A DNA stretch of 64,000 bases from Actinoplanes sp. NBC_00393. GTDB taxonomy: Bacteria > Actinomycetota > Actinomycetes > Mycobacteriales > Micromonosporaceae. The notes under the pieces are model-generated. The model did not search any database. It was not told the origin of the DNA and worked only from the letters and a program-made list of their open reading frames with translations. Positions 25,514 through 34,114 of the stretch are shown piece after piece. Every line of letters begins with the position of its first letter. The first letter of the stretch is position 1. The stretch spans positions 6,466,501 to 6,530,500 of the forward strand of contig NZ_CP107942.1 of NCBI RefSeq assembly GCF_036053395.1, written 5' to 3'. Made by a program: the position numbers and the translations under genes.

Positions 25514-28210
25514 GTGTCCAGAATCCTTCGCAGAGTGCTCGGTGCGCTCTGCGCCGTACCCCTCTTCCTGATAGTTCCCGCGATGGCCGCGCAAGCGGCT
25601 GACCAGGTCTCCATCTACTACAAGCCGGCGTCGTCATGGACGACGGTCAACCTCCACTACGCGCCGAACGGTGGGTCCTGGACCGCGGTTCCGGGCGTTG
25701 CGATGGCCAAGGACAGCTGCGCCGGCTGGTACCGCAAGGACGTCGACCTGGGCGGCGCGACCGGCCTGCAACTCGTCTTCAACAACGGCTCCGGCACCTG
25801 GGACAACAACGGCGGCCGCAACTACAGCGCCGGCACCGGCATCGTGACGGTCTCCGGTGGCGCGGTCAACTCGACCGCGCCGTGCAGCACGACAGCCGGC
25901 AACACCGCGACGGTGTTCTACAAGACTGCGTGGACCGGCACCTATCTGCACTTCGCGCCCACCGGCGGATCGTGGACCACGGCGCCGGGCGTGGTGATGA
26001 ACGAGGAGGCCTGCGCCGGGTGGGCACGCAAGACCGTCGACCTCGGCAGCGCGACCACCTGGGCGGCGACCTTCAACAACGGCTCGGGTACGTGGGACAA
26101 CAACTCCGGCCGCAACTACGCTCTCGGCACCGGGGTCACCACCGTCAACGCCGGCGTGATCACCGCGAACGCGACCTCGCCCTGCACGGCTTCCCTCTCG
26201 CCGTCGCCGTCACCGTCACCGACCTCGTCGCCCTCCCCCACTCCCTCCCCGTCGCCGTCCACTCCGGCCACCCGGGGCGAGATGCTCGGTGGCGACCCGC
26301 GCAAGGACAGCATCTACTTCGTCCTCACCGCGCGGTTCTACGACGGCGACAGCGGCAACAACCGGGGCGGCAACCAGCACACCAAGTCCGGCAACGCGGC
26401 GGGCGACGACCCGATGTTCCGCGGTGACTTCAAGGGCCTGGTGAACAAGCTCGACTACATCAAGGCGCTCGGCTTCTCCGCCGTCTGGATCACGCCGGTG
26501 GTGCTGAACCGGTCCGACTACGACTACCACGGCTACCACGGGTACGACTTCTACGAGGTGGACCCTCGGCTGGAGTCGGACGGCGCGTCGTACCAGCAGT
26601 TGATCGACGCGGCGCACGCCAAGGGCCTGAAGATCTACCAGGACGTGGTCTTCAACCACACCTCGCGCTGGGGCGCGAACGGGCTGTTCACCCCCACCGT
26701 GTACGGCGTCCGCGACAACCAGTGGAGCTGGTACTACAGCGAGAAGGTGGCCGGCAAGAAGTACAACCCGCTCGAGGAGAACAGCGCCGGGCACACGTAC
26801 AACGGTGATCTGTGGAGCAGCACGGCACCGGCCGGGAACACCTGCCCCAACTACGGCCAGCCCACCGGCGGCAAGAGCCAGGAGGGCTACACGGTCTACC
26901 ACTGCCAGTGGCCGTCACCGACCGCCAAGATGTTCCCGTCGAACCTGTTCCACCAGTGCTGGATCGGCAACTGGGAGGGTGAGGACGCCCGCTCCTGCTG
27001 GCTGCACGAGGACCTGGCCGACCTGAACACCGAGAACGAGACGGTGCAGAACTACCTGATCGGCGCCTACAAGAAGTACATCGACATGGGCGTCGACGGG
27101 TTCCGGATCGACACCGCGGTGCACATCCCGCGGGTCACCTGGAACCGCAAGTTCCTGCCCGCCCTGCAGGCCCACCTCACCGCGAAGTACGGCGCCGCGA
27201 AGGCCAAGGACTTCTACATCTTCGGCGAGGTCGCCGCGTTCGTGAACGACAAGTGGAACCGGGGCTCGGTCAACCACTCCGCCCAGTTCTTCACCTGGAA
27301 GGAACGCACGACCTATTCGGCCGACGACACCGCGGCCGCGCTCGAGCAGTTCAACTACGAGAACAACCTGGGCACCGGGAACCAGCCGACCAGCACGAAC
27401 GCGTTCCTGTCCGGCAACAACTACCACGCGCCGGACCACAGCAAGTTCTCCGGCATGAACATCATCGACATGCGGATGCACATGAACTTCGGCGACGCGT
27501 CCAACGCCTTCCACAACGGCAAGGACTCGGACGACTCGGTCAACGACGCCACCTACAACGTGGTCTACGTGGACTCGCACGACTACGGCCCGAACAAGTC
27601 GTCGGTCCGCTACGCCGAAGGCACCGACGCGTGGGCCGAGAACATGTCAATGATGTGGACGTTCCGCGGCATCCCGACGCTGTACTACGGCTCGGAAATC
27701 GAGTTCAAGGCCGGCCAGAAGATCGACTGCGGGCCGAGCTGCCCGCTGGAGAGCACCGGCCGGGCCTACTACGGCAACCACCTCGCGGGCAGCGTCACCG
27801 CCAGCGACTTCGGTGTGGTCGGCTCGGCCAGCGGCGCGGTCGCCACCACGCTGTCCAAGCCGCTGGTCAAGCACCTGCAGCGGCTCAACCAGATCCGCCG
27901 CGCGGTGCCGGCCCTGCAGATGGGGCAGTACTCGACCGAGGGCGTCAGCGGGAACATGGCGTACAAGCGCCGGTACACCGCCGGCGGGGTGGACAGCTTC
28001 GCGCTGGTCACCGTCTCCGGCGGGGCGACGTTCTCGGGGATCCCCAACGGCACCTACGTCGACGCCGTCACCGGTGACACCAGGACGGTCACCAACGGCT
28101 CGCTGACGGTCGGCCTGAACGCCAAGGGCAACCTGCGGGCGTACGTCCTCTCCACCTCCAGCACGCCGGCACCCGGCAAGGTCGGCGCCGACACCGCCTG
28201 GCTGAAGTAA
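25514..28210 (+). CDS. Secreted alpha-amylase (GH13) with two N-terminal starch-binding modules
   Basis: An 898-residue extracellular enzyme that should cleave alpha-1,4-glucosidic bonds in starch. Signal peptide: residues 1-29. Two CBM25/26-like modules follow (about 31-124 and 131-224), each with YYK-W-LHYAP/HFAP, a conserved CAGW and GTWDNN-GRNY. A Ser-Pro linker (about 227-253) leads to the GH13 barrel. Its motifs are YQDVVFNH (region I), GVDGFRIDTAVH with nucleophile Asp533 (region II), IFGEV with acid/base Glu572 (region III) and DSHD (region IV). The GTG start follows GGAGG. It stands alone between a candidate MalR-type operator and a perfect-stem terminator. Confidence 0.95.
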   Translation: MSRILRRVLGALCAVPLFLIVPAMAAQAADQVSIYYKPASSWTTVNLHYAPNGGSWTAVPGVAMAKDSCAGWYRKDVDLGGATGLQLVFNNGSGTWDNNGGRNYSAGTGIVTVSGGAVNSTAPCSTTAGNTATVFYKTAWTGTYLHFAPTGGSWTTAPGVVMNEEACAGWARKTVDLGSATTWAATFNNGSGTWDNNSGRNYALGTGVTTVNAGVITANATSPCTASLSPSPSPSPTSSPSPTPSPSPSTPATRGEMLGGDPRKDSIYFVLTARFYDGDSGNNRGGNQHTKSGNAAGDDPMFRGDFKGLVNKLDYIKALGFSAVWITPVVLNRSDYDYHGYHGYDFYEVDPRLESDGASYQQLIDAAHAKGLKIYQDVVFNHTSRWGANGLFTPTVYGVRDNQWSWYYSEKVAGKKYNPLEENSAGHTYNGDLWSSTAPAGNTCPNYGQPTGGKSQEGYTVYHCQWPSPTAKMFPSNLFHQCWIGNWEGEDARSCWLHEDLADLNTENETVQNYLIGAYKKYIDMGVDGFRIDTAVHIPRVTWNRKFLPALQAHLTAKYGAAKAKDFYIFGEVAAFVNDKWNRGSVNHSAQFFTWKERTTYSADDTAAALEQFNYENNLGTGNQPTSTNAFLSGNNYHAPDHSKFSGMNIIDMRMHMNFGDASNAFHNGKDSDDSVNDATYNVVYVDSHDYGPNKSSVRYAEGTDAWAENMSMMWTFRGIPTLYYGSEIEFKAGQKIDCGPSCPLESTGRAYYGNHLAGSVTASDFGVVGSASGAVATTLSKPLVKHLQRLNQIRRAVPALQMGQYSTEGVSGNMAYKRRYTAGGVDSFALVTVSGGATFSGIPNGTYVDAVTGDTRTVTNGSLTVGLNAKGNLRAYVLSTSSTPAPGKVGADTAWLK

Positions 28211-28214
28211 CGGC

Positions 28215-28250
28215 AACGGGCCGTCCCGCCGAGAGGCGGGACGGCCCGTT
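28215..28250 (+). terminator. Strong rho-independent terminator after the amylase
   Basis: A perfect 16-bp stem (AACGGGCCGTCCCGCC, loop GAGA) begins four bases after the amylase stop. It is symmetrical and could also end transcripts of the convergent lipase gene. Confidence 0.9.
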
Positions 28251-28263
28251 CGTCCTCGTCCCC

Positions 28264-29391
28264 TTATCCCGCGAGATGCTTGCGGGCGAACGCGATGTTG
28301 TGCGGCAGCGCCTGCGCCCACACGTTGTGCCCGGTCGCATAGTGCCGGTAGGTGACGTTCGCACCCTTCGCCTTCATCTCAGCCACCTGGAGGTCGGTGA
28401 GGAACGGGAAGGCGGTCAGGTCGAAGCGGCCCTGATTCACCAGCACGGGCGCGTCGTAACCGGACACCGGCAGCTCGGTGACGTCGCGCAGAACCGACCG
28501 GAAGTCACCGGACAGCAGCGGCTTCGTCAGCATCTGCCCGATCGAGGTGCCCTGCGCACGGGTGTTCATGTCGAAATAGCAGAGCCGGTGCGCGTCGTCG
28601 ACGAGCGCGCGGCCGACCGGCGTCAGATAGGCGTCGAGGTCGAAGTCCGGCCGGGCGGTCTCCAACCCGGCGAGGATGTAGGAGACGTAGGTCGTGTAGT
28701 CCGGTGCCGGCAGCGGCGGGATGTACGGCCCGGCGATCGGGATGTATCCCTCGACCTTGGTGGCCGGCGCGTCCGCCATGGCGGCGGCGAGATGCAGCTC
28801 CGGCGCCCGTTCCGCGGCCTTCGCCGCGGTGGCGAGCGTCGCGTGGCCGCCCTGCGAGATGCCGTTCACCACATAGCTGGTGGACAGGGCCGGCGCCACC
28901 GACCGGGCCGCGCGGACCGAGTCGATCACGGCGTTGGCCTCCGCGTCGGCGTCCAGGTAGGCGTGCGAGCCCTCGGTGCCGATTCCGATGTACTCGGTCG
29001 CGACGAAGGCGAAGCCCGCCTGGATCCACGGAGTCACGATGTTGACGTCGGCCGCGGCCGTCCCGTAGTCGTCGGTGTAGGCGCAGTCGTCGCCGAGGCC
29101 GGCCGTGACGTGCGCGTTTGCCAGGATCGGCCAGCCGCCGGCCGGCGCCGTGCCGGTGGGCACGTAGATGGTGGCGAGCGCGTGCCGCGGCTGGTCGAGC
29201 GAGTCCCGCGTCCAGTACGTGATCGAGGTCGCGACGGATCCGGGCGCCTCCTTCCCCGGCAGCGGCGTCGACGCGATCACCTTGCCGGGCGCGTCGGACG
29301 GAGCGGCCGAGGCCGGCACGGCCGCCCCGACGGCCAGAAGCGGGCCCACGGCCAGGGATACGAGAAGGCGGCTCGGACGCACGGGCATCAC
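28264..29391 (-). CDS. Secreted lipase / alpha-beta hydrolase (LIP family)
   Basis: A 375-residue secreted hydrolase. A signal peptide (about residues 1-30, ending SAA) precedes an alpha/beta-hydrolase of the secretory-lipase type, with the nucleophile elbow GISQGGH, a cap region, and late Asp and His regions (VNQGRFDLTAFP; YATGHNVW). Cysteines DDCAYTDD and LCYFD may form a disulfide. Likely substrates are triacylglycerols or other esters outside the cell. A DmdR/IdeR-type iron box lies 29 bases upstream of the GTG start, which suggests iron repression and is unusual for this family. It is convergent with the amylase gene. Confidence 0.87.
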   Translation of the reverse strand: MMPVRPSRLLVSLAVGPLLAVGAAVPASAAPSDAPGKVIASTPLPGKEAPGSVATSITYWTRDSLDQPRHALATIYVPTGTAPAGGWPILANAHVTAGLGDDCAYTDDYGTAAADVNIVTPWIQAGFAFVATEYIGIGTEGSHAYLDADAEANAVIDSVRAARSVAPALSTSYVVNGISQGGHATLATAAKAAERAPELHLAAAMADAPATKVEGYIPIAGPYIPPLPAPDYTTYVSYILAGLETARPDFDLDAYLTPVGRALVDDAHRLCYFDMNTRAQGTSIGQMLTKPLLSGDFRSVLRDVTELPVSGYDAPVLVNQGRFDLTAFPFLTDLQVAEMKAKGANVTYRHYATGHNVWAQALPHNIAFARKHLAG

Positions 29392-29419
29392 TCATTTCGG
29401 TTCGACCACAGTGGCCTCA

Positions 29420-29438
29420 TTAGGTTAGGCAACCCTAA
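29420..29438. promoter_or_regulatory. Iron box (DmdR/IdeR-type operator)
   Basis: TTAGGTTAGGCAACCCTAA matches 16 of the 19 positions of the actinobacterial iron-box consensus as I recall it (TTAGGTTAGGCTCACCTAA), differing only at the centre. It sits upstream of the secreted lipase and overlaps the stop codon of the DoxX gene. Iron-loaded DmdR1/IdeR would repress from such a site. Confidence 0.75.
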
Positions 29439-29776
29439 CTTATGCCCAGAAGGAGCGCGGCGACGACCGGCGCCAGGTACAGCAGGGGGAACGGCACGTG
29501 CCCGTACGCGCGGGCCCGCAGCACGGTGACGACGGCGCCGATGAAGTACAGGATCAGGCCGACGGCGGCGGCGACACCGACGGCGGGCACAGCGAGGCCG
29601 ACGAGCAGGCCGAGCGCACCGGCTGCCTTCGCGGCGCCGAGCCAGGGCCACCAGGAGCGGGGTACGCCGTACGCGGCGAGCGGCTCGACGACCCACTTCG
29701 CGCGCAGGAACACGGACACGGCCGAGAACCCGACCCAGAGAGCAGCAACAACGGTGACGATCGCGGTAGCAGACAT
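29435..29776 (-). CDS. DoxX-like small membrane protein
   Basis: A protein of about 113 residues with four membrane helices, beginning MSATAIVTVVAALW. The motifs SAVSVFLRAKWVVEPLAAYGVP and WPWLGAAKAAGALGLLVGL are characteristic of the DoxX-like family, whose members are linked to quinone, thiosulfate or oxidative-stress chemistry but mostly lack known function. A start at 29815 would add 13 residues; I prefer the inner ATG by length, without a clear ribosome-binding site for either. The gene's last bases overlap the iron box of the next gene. Confidence 0.8.
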   Translation of the reverse strand: MSATAIVTVVAALWVGFSAVSVFLRAKWVVEPLAAYGVPRSWWPWLGAAKAAGALGLLVGLAVPAVGVAAAVGLILYFIGAVVTVLRARAYGHVPFPLLYLAPVVAALLLGIS

Positions 29777-29979
29777 GCCCACGAGACGAGACACCCTCGC
29801 CAGCCGTGAACCCACGTGACCGGCGTCACCCGAAGCAAGAAGAGCAAGTCACCCGCAGAACGAGCTCGGCAGAGAGGGTGCGGGTGGCGAAGTCGCGCAC
29901 AACAACCGGGAGAGGGTCTCCCCAACGCGCGACGCCGCCACACGCGATGTGTGACGGCGTCAGCCAGAGCCGGGCGGAC

Positions 29980-30870
29980 CTACTTCAGGGCGACCTCGAC
30001 ACCACCGGAGAAGATCGAGTCATGCAGCTCCATGCGGGTGAGCTTGGTGGACTTCGGTACGTCGAAGACCAGCTTGCCGGTCACCGAGTTCCCCGGGTTG
30101 ATCTCGTTGATGAACGTCTGCGCCTCGCTGTTCGCGTAGATCTCGGCGGTGTTGTCGTTCGAGTACTCCGTGCCCTTGGCATCGAACGCCTTCTGATTTA
30201 TCCCGGCGAACATCTGCGCCTCGTCGCCGATGTTCTTCACCTTGATCGTGATGAGGCAGAACTGGCCCTGGGCCTTCTTGTTGAGCAACGAGGACCCGAC
30301 GGACTTCTTGCCGCAGACCATCTTGGTGATCGTGAACTGGAACTTGCCGTCCTTGACCGGGTCACCGATCCCCGGCAGGGCCTCTTCGGTGGCTTTCTGC
30401 GGCTCCGGTTCCGCGACCGGCTCGGCGGCGGCCGCCGACGTCGCCGCTTCGGCCGGCTTGCCGGCCGTCCCGGCGGCTGCGGCCTTGTCGGCGCTCGCCT
30501 TCTCGGTGTCGGTGGTGTCACCGCCGGACAGCGCACCGATACAGATCAGCAGAACCAGTACGCCGGCGCCACCCGCGATCCATGGCAACTTCGACTTCTT
30601 CTTGGGCGCGACGGGCTGCGGGTAACCGGGCGGCGGCCCATAAACCGGCTGACCGGGTGCGGGCGGATACCCGGCCGGCGCACCAGGCTGCGGATATCCA
30701 GCCGGCGCACCAGGCTGCGGATACCCAGCCGGCACACCAGGCTGCGGATACCCGGCCGGCGGGCCTTGCGGCGGATACCCGGGCGGGGTGGGCTGGCCGC
30801 CGAAGGCGGGCTGGCCGGTCGGCGGGACAGCTGGCTGCCCCGGGCCTGGGGTGATGGGCTGCTCGGTCAC
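29980..30870 (-). CDS. Membrane-anchored DUF4352-type protein with Pro/Gly/Tyr-rich N-terminus
   Basis: A 296-residue protein. Residues 1-90 are a cytoplasmic low-complexity tail of PGAPAGYPQ-type repeats. KKKSKLP then precedes one membrane helix (about 93-115, WIAGGAGVLVLLICIGAL), an Ala/Glu-rich linker, and an extracytoplasmic beta-sandwich domain with the DUF4352 pattern: FQFTITKMVCGKKSV, FCLITIKVKNIGDEAQMF, then a paired-Cys arrangement and GKLVFDVPKSTKL. I place the start at the GTG reading VTEQPITPG, with GGAG about ten bases upstream; an upstream start would add 20 arginine-rich residues. Proteins of this kind are common in actinomycetes, with no settled function. Confidence 0.82.
   Translation of the reverse strand: MTEQPITPGPGQPAVPPTGQPAFGGQPTPPGYPPQGPPAGYPQPGVPAGYPQPGAPAGYPQPGAPAGYPPAPGQPVYGPPPGYPQPVAPKKKSKLPWIAGGAGVLVLLICIGALSGGDTTDTEKASADKAAAAGTAGKPAEAATSAAAAEPVAEPEPQKATEEALPGIGDPVKDGKFQFTITKMVCGKKSVGSSLLNKKAQGQFCLITIKVKNIGDEAQMFAGINQKAFDAKGTEYSNDNTAEIYANSEAQTFINEINPGNSVTGKLVFDVPKSTKLTRMELHDSIFSGGVEVALK
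30665..30772 (-). repeat. 27-nt tandem repeat inside the coding region
   Basis: Three near-identical 27-nt units (30665, 30692, 30719) and a partial fourth encode nine-residue PGAPAGYPQ repeats in the tail of the DUF4352 protein. The period is a multiple of three, so copy-number change would keep the frame. Confidence 0.85.
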
Positions 30871-31157
30871 AGGACGACGTCTCCACGGACGGGGAAAGGA
30901 ACCGGTTGCGGCCGGCCCCAGTCCGGACACCCGACCGCCGGATCACTCAATCCGATCGCGGCTCCAGACGCCTTCCGCACTTCGGCGCGGAATCGGCAAC
31001 GAGCAAGTACCGGTCGCCAACGGACGGCTACCCACCGCCGTCGACACGGCAAACAAGATCAACTAATCGGCTGACCACCCCACGAGCCCATAGGTCGGTC
31101 AGCACTCGGATTGATGGAGGGCACCTCGAGGAGGACGGCGTCACTGTCGAGGCATGC
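30871..31157. other. Gene-free stretch
   Basis: No gene is supported here. The only structure noticed is GCTGACC (31069-31075) facing GGTCAGC a short way downstream, which resembles the outer stem of the palindromic repeat family but lacks its inner part. Confidence 0.5.
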
Positions 31158-31195
31158 GAAAAGCCCCCTGCCATCAACCGATGCAGGAGGCTTTC
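31158..31195 (-). terminator. Terminator after tRNA-Val
   Basis: GAAAGCCTCCTGC pairs with GCAGGGGGCTTTTC (minus strand) around an 11-nt loop, with one mismatch, and ends in a T run. It lies about 20 bases past the tRNA 3' end. Confidence 0.8.
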
Positions 31196-31213
31196 TCACA
31201 GCTCAAATACTCG

Positions 31214-31285
31214 TGGGCGATACTGGGATCGAACCAGTGACCTCTCCGGTGTGAACGGAGCGCTCTCCCGCTGAGCTAATCGCCC
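31214..31285 (-). tRNA. tRNA-Val (anticodon CAC)
   Basis: Read on the minus strand: acceptor stem GGGCGAT/ATCGCCC, D-arm GCTC-AGCGGGA-GAGC, anticodon arm CTCCG-TTCACAC-CGGAG with anticodon CAC, a 5-nt variable loop, T-arm ACTGG-TTCGATC-CCAGT, and discriminator A. All stems pair. CCA is not encoded. A TAGAGT box lies about 15 bases upstream and may be the -10 element. No integrase or attachment-site copy is seen beside it. Confidence 0.95.
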
Positions 31286-31336
31286 TCAACGGATCCAGAC
31301 TCTACCGGACGCCGTGAGCGGCCCGCGAATCAGGGG

Positions 31337-31744
31337 TCACCTCAGGTTGAGGAAGTCCAGCGTCCAGGTCACCAGGTTGATGTCCATGCTCAGGTAGACC
31401 GCCGTCCAGACCACGGCGCTGATGAAGACCATGCCGACGACGCCGATGACGGCCCGCACGGCGAGGCTCTGCCGGCCGACCCAGTGGGTCCAGCTCTGCA
31501 CGTGGCGTTTGGTGAAGTGGAGCAGGTCCTTCGCCCAGGCGAACTCGATGGCGAGGATGGCCAGACCGAGGATCACGATCGCCCAGCCGGGGCCGGGGAA
31601 CGGGATCAGGACGATGCCGATCGCGACCACCAGCGCGCCGACCACTCCGATCGTGATCTTCAGAGCCAGGCGCCCGGTGGGGTTGGACCGGATACGGTCG
31701 AGCACACGCACGTTCGTAACCCCGTCGTCCGTTTTTACACCCAT
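31337..31744 (-). CDS. PGPGW-motif membrane protein (TIGR02611-like)
   Basis: A 135-residue membrane protein with three helices. The hallmark IPFPGPGWAIVILGLAILAIEF lies between the first two helices. A short cytoplasmic N-terminus (VLDRIRSNPTGRLALK) and an amphipathic stretch AKDLLHFTKRHVQSWTHW follow the family pattern. PGPGW proteins are widespread in actinobacteria, with no established role. It is upstream of, and on the same strand as, the tRNA but separated from it by its own promoter region. Confidence 0.85.
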   Translation of the reverse strand: MGVKTDDGVTNVRVLDRIRSNPTGRLALKITIGVVGALVVAIGIVLIPFPGPGWAIVILGLAILAIEFAWAKDLLHFTKRHVQSWTHWVGRQSLAVRAVIGVVGMVFISAVVWTAVYLSMDINLVTWTLDFLNLR

Positions 31745-32020
31745 TTCATCCCCCAGTGTCCCGGAGCCCCGTCACCGCCCGGGAGGAATGGACGTTACCG
31801 GAGTAAGTCAACTGCTGGACCACCCGACGCCGGGCGGAGCCGAGTACCTGGGCAGAACAGGACAAGATATCGCTTTACGTCCTGCGCGGAGTCGTTTTCG
31901 GAACCGTCTTCCCACTACTGGGTGAGATCAGCGTATGGCGGAGCGTAACGACAGGGATCACCTGAGTATGGGAAACGCGGGGTTCACCAGCCTCGCAGCG
32001 GTGCCGGGGGGAGTTCGTCC

Positions 32021-32452
32021 ATGAGTACCATTCGTCCAACGACCGTCGAGGTCGAAACCTCGCTGCGGCTCGTAGCGCCTGACGCGACGGCACTGCCGGT
32101 ACGCGCCAGCCTGCGGTACGACCCAGCCGACCCATATGCGGTCCACGTGTTGTTCCACGCAGAATCAGCCGGTGGGGAAGCCGTGAGCTGGTCCTTTGCG
32201 CGCGAACTGCTCGTGACCGGGCTCGATGAGCCGGCCGGGATCGGCGACGTCCGGGTGTGGCCGTGGGCCACGCCGCGCGGCGATTTCGTCGCCCTGGCCT
32301 TGTCGTCACCCGACGGCAACGCGCTGTTCGAGGTCCCGCGCAGTGTCCTGGTCCGGTTCCTGCGGCGCACCTACGTGGTGGTGCCGCGCGGCCGGGAGTC
32401 GGACCATCTGGACGTCGATGCGGCGGTCAACCGCCTGCTGGCGGGGCGATAG
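32021..32452 (+). CDS. ssgB: SsgB-type sporulation and cell-division regulator
   Basis: A 143-residue SsgA-like protein (SALP). Diagnostic stretches are LPVRASLRYDPADPYAVHVLFH, VSWSFARELLVTGLDEPAGIGDVRVWPW, and FEVPRSVLVRFLRRTYVVVPRGRE. In Streptomyces SsgB recruits FtsZ to future septum sites during sporulation, and it is the SALP conserved across sporulating, non-Streptomyces actinomycetes, which is why I use this name. A GGGGGGAG ribosome-binding site precedes the ATG. It is single, followed by a strong terminator. Confidence 0.9.
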   Translation: MSTIRPTTVEVETSLRLVAPDATALPVRASLRYDPADPYAVHVLFHAESAGGEAVSWSFARELLVTGLDEPAGIGDVRVWPWATPRGDFVALALSSPDGNALFEVPRSVLVRFLRRTYVVVPRGRESDHLDVDAAVNRLLAGR

Positions 32453-32466
32453 CAAGAACGGAATCA

Positions 32467-32512
32467 GGGCGACCCGCGCGGACACTGCCGGTCTGCGCGG
32501 GTCGCCCTTTAT
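32467..32512 (+). terminator. Terminator after ssgB
   Basis: A perfect 13-bp stem, GGGCGACCCGCGC paired with GCGCGGGTCGCCC (32495-32507), is followed by TTTAT. It begins 15 bases after the ssgB stop. The 130 bases after it are markedly AT-richer than the surroundings and contain no gene. Confidence 0.92.
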
Positions 32513-32647
32513 CCGGAAATGCAAGTGATCTCCGAAAAGCAATCGGAATCGAACGTATAGCGAATACCGAGCAGGAAATCGGACAAATAGTTCAGTCGGT
32601 GCGCTAGTGGTCGCGTTGACGGTCATCGACGGTTACTGTCTGCGGCG

Positions 32648-33532
32648 ATGCCAGCACTCATTCATGTCGCCGACCCGAAGACCGCTTGTCTGCCCCCGGA
32701 CTGGGCGGGCATCGGAAGCTGCACTCTGCCGGTGATCGCCGGCGCGGTCACCGATCTCCTGGAGTGTCACGCGATCGTGCTCACGATCGCCGGACCGCTC
32801 ACCGCGGAGATCGACTTCGCCGAGCACACCTGCGAGCCGGGCACACTGCTCTGGCTACGACCAGGGCAGGCGGTCCGGTTCGATCCCACCCGGGTGGACG
32901 AGCCGGCCGTGACGGTCACCTTCCGCGCCGGACTGTTCGCCGCTGACGAGCTTCCCGGGCTGGTGCCCGACGATCCGGACGGCCCGGCCCGCAGGCCGCT
33001 GCCGCTGCCGGACCCATCGGTGTTCCGCGCCGCCTTCGAGCGGCTCGCCGGGGACACCGGTGGCGAACCGGGTCCGGCCACCGCGGCACTGCTGCGGCAC
33101 GAGCTCGCCGCGCTGCTGTTGCGCGTCGCGCTGCTCGATCCGGGACCGGCCGGGGCCGGGCACGTCGAGAGCCGTACGTTCGAGCGGTTCCGCCGTCGCC
33201 TGGAGGACGGCTACCCGCACACCCGCCGGGTCGAGGACTATGCGGCCGATCTGGGCTGCTCCGTGCGTACCCTGACCCGGGCCAGCCTCGCCCTCACCGG
33301 TCGCACCGCGAAGCAGGTGGTCGACGACCGGGTGGCGCTGCAGGCCCGGCGGCTGCTCGCCGCGACCGCCCTGTCGGTCGCTGAAGTGGGCCGCCACCTG
33401 GGTTTCGGCGAGCCGACGAACTTCGGGCGGTTCTTCCACCGGGAGACCGGGCTGAGCCCCGGGCAGTTCCGCGCGCACTACACAACCGACCGTCCGAGCG
33501 GGATACCCGGACAGCGACCACCGGCGGACTGA
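32648..33532 (+). CDS. AraC-family transcriptional regulator
   Basis: A 294-residue regulator: an N-terminal cupin-like effector domain (about 1-110; TCEPGTLLWLRPGQAVRFDP) and a C-terminal double-HTH AraC domain (about 185-285). The latter carries RRVEDYAADLGCSVRTLTRASLALTGRTAKQVVDDRVALQARRLL and then SVAEVGRHLGFGEPTNFGRFFHRETGLSPGQFR, both helices intact. The effector is unknown; no obvious target operon is divergent or adjacent. Its start lies in an AT-rich stretch. Confidence 0.92.
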   Translation: MPALIHVADPKTACLPPDWAGIGSCTLPVIAGAVTDLLECHAIVLTIAGPLTAEIDFAEHTCEPGTLLWLRPGQAVRFDPTRVDEPAVTVTFRAGLFAADELPGLVPDDPDGPARRPLPLPDPSVFRAAFERLAGDTGGEPGPATAALLRHELAALLLRVALLDPGPAGAGHVESRTFERFRRRLEDGYPHTRRVEDYAADLGCSVRTLTRASLALTGRTAKQVVDDRVALQARRLLAATALSVAEVGRHLGFGEPTNFGRFFHRETGLSPGQFRAHYTTDRPSGIPGQRPPAD

Positions 33533-33598
33533 GGGTAATTCCCACAAAACCCTGGGGTATGTGCATCAGGGGATGCGGGCGCGAGGCATGATAGTCAT

Positions 33599-34054
33599 GT
33601 GCAGATCTCCGCGCGTGGCGACTACGCGGTCCGGGCAGCCCTCAGCTTGGCTCAGTCCTACCCCGCACTGATGTCCGCCCAGGCCATTGCCCAGGACCAG
33701 GAAATGCCCCGCAAGTTCCTCGAGGCGGTGCTCGCCGACCTGCGCCGTGCCGGCGTGGTGCGGGCACAGCGCGGCGCGGAGGGTGGCTACACGCTGTCCC
33801 ACCCACCGAGGGACGTGACGATCGGCCAGATCCTGCGGGCGGTCGACGGTCCGCTGGCCGGGGTGCGCGGCCTGCGCCCCGAGGAGACGCAGTACGCGGG
33901 AGCCGCCGAGAACCTGCCGAACCTCTGGGTGGCGGTGCGCGCGGCGGTCCGCGAGGTGGTCGACGAGGTGAGCCTCGCCGAGCTGATCAGCGGGCGGATG
34001 CCGGCGCACGTGCGCAAGCTGACCACCCGGCCGGACGCCTGGCAACCACGCTGA
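33599..34054 (+). CDS. Rrf2-family transcriptional regulator without cysteines
   Basis: A 151-residue winged-helix protein starting at a GTG (VQISARGDYAVRAAL). The Rrf2 hallmarks QDQEMPRKFLEAVLADLRRAGVVRAQRGAEGGYTLS are clear. Relatives such as IscR, NsrR and RsrR bind an Fe-S cluster through three cysteines after the wing; this protein has no cysteine at all, so it cannot do so. It may respond to another ligand or act constitutively. It starts 66 nt after the AraC gene on the same strand. Confidence 0.9.
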   Translation: MQISARGDYAVRAALSLAQSYPALMSAQAIAQDQEMPRKFLEAVLADLRRAGVVRAQRGAEGGYTLSHPPRDVTIGQILRAVDGPLAGVRGLRPEETQYAGAAENLPNLWVAVRAAVREVVDEVSLAELISGRMPAHVRKLTTRPDAWQPR

Positions 34055-34114
34055 CGTTTGTAGATCCGCCGGATCGGGAACCGTCCGCCCATCTGAACAG
34101 ATGGGAGCGTTCCG

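Noticed and set aside
31069..31102. A further copy of the 51-nt palindromic element
   Set aside because: Only a 7-bp GCTGACC/GGTCAGC stem is present; length and inner stem do not match the family.
31214..31285. tRNA-Val as the attachment site of an integrated element
   Set aside because: No integrase, no second copy of the tRNA 3' end, and no change in composition beside it.
31860..32020. A sigma-H/sigma-B type promoter (GTTT...GGGT) before ssgB
   Set aside because: The two boxes that can be found are about 21 bases apart, longer than the usual spacing, so I do not claim it.
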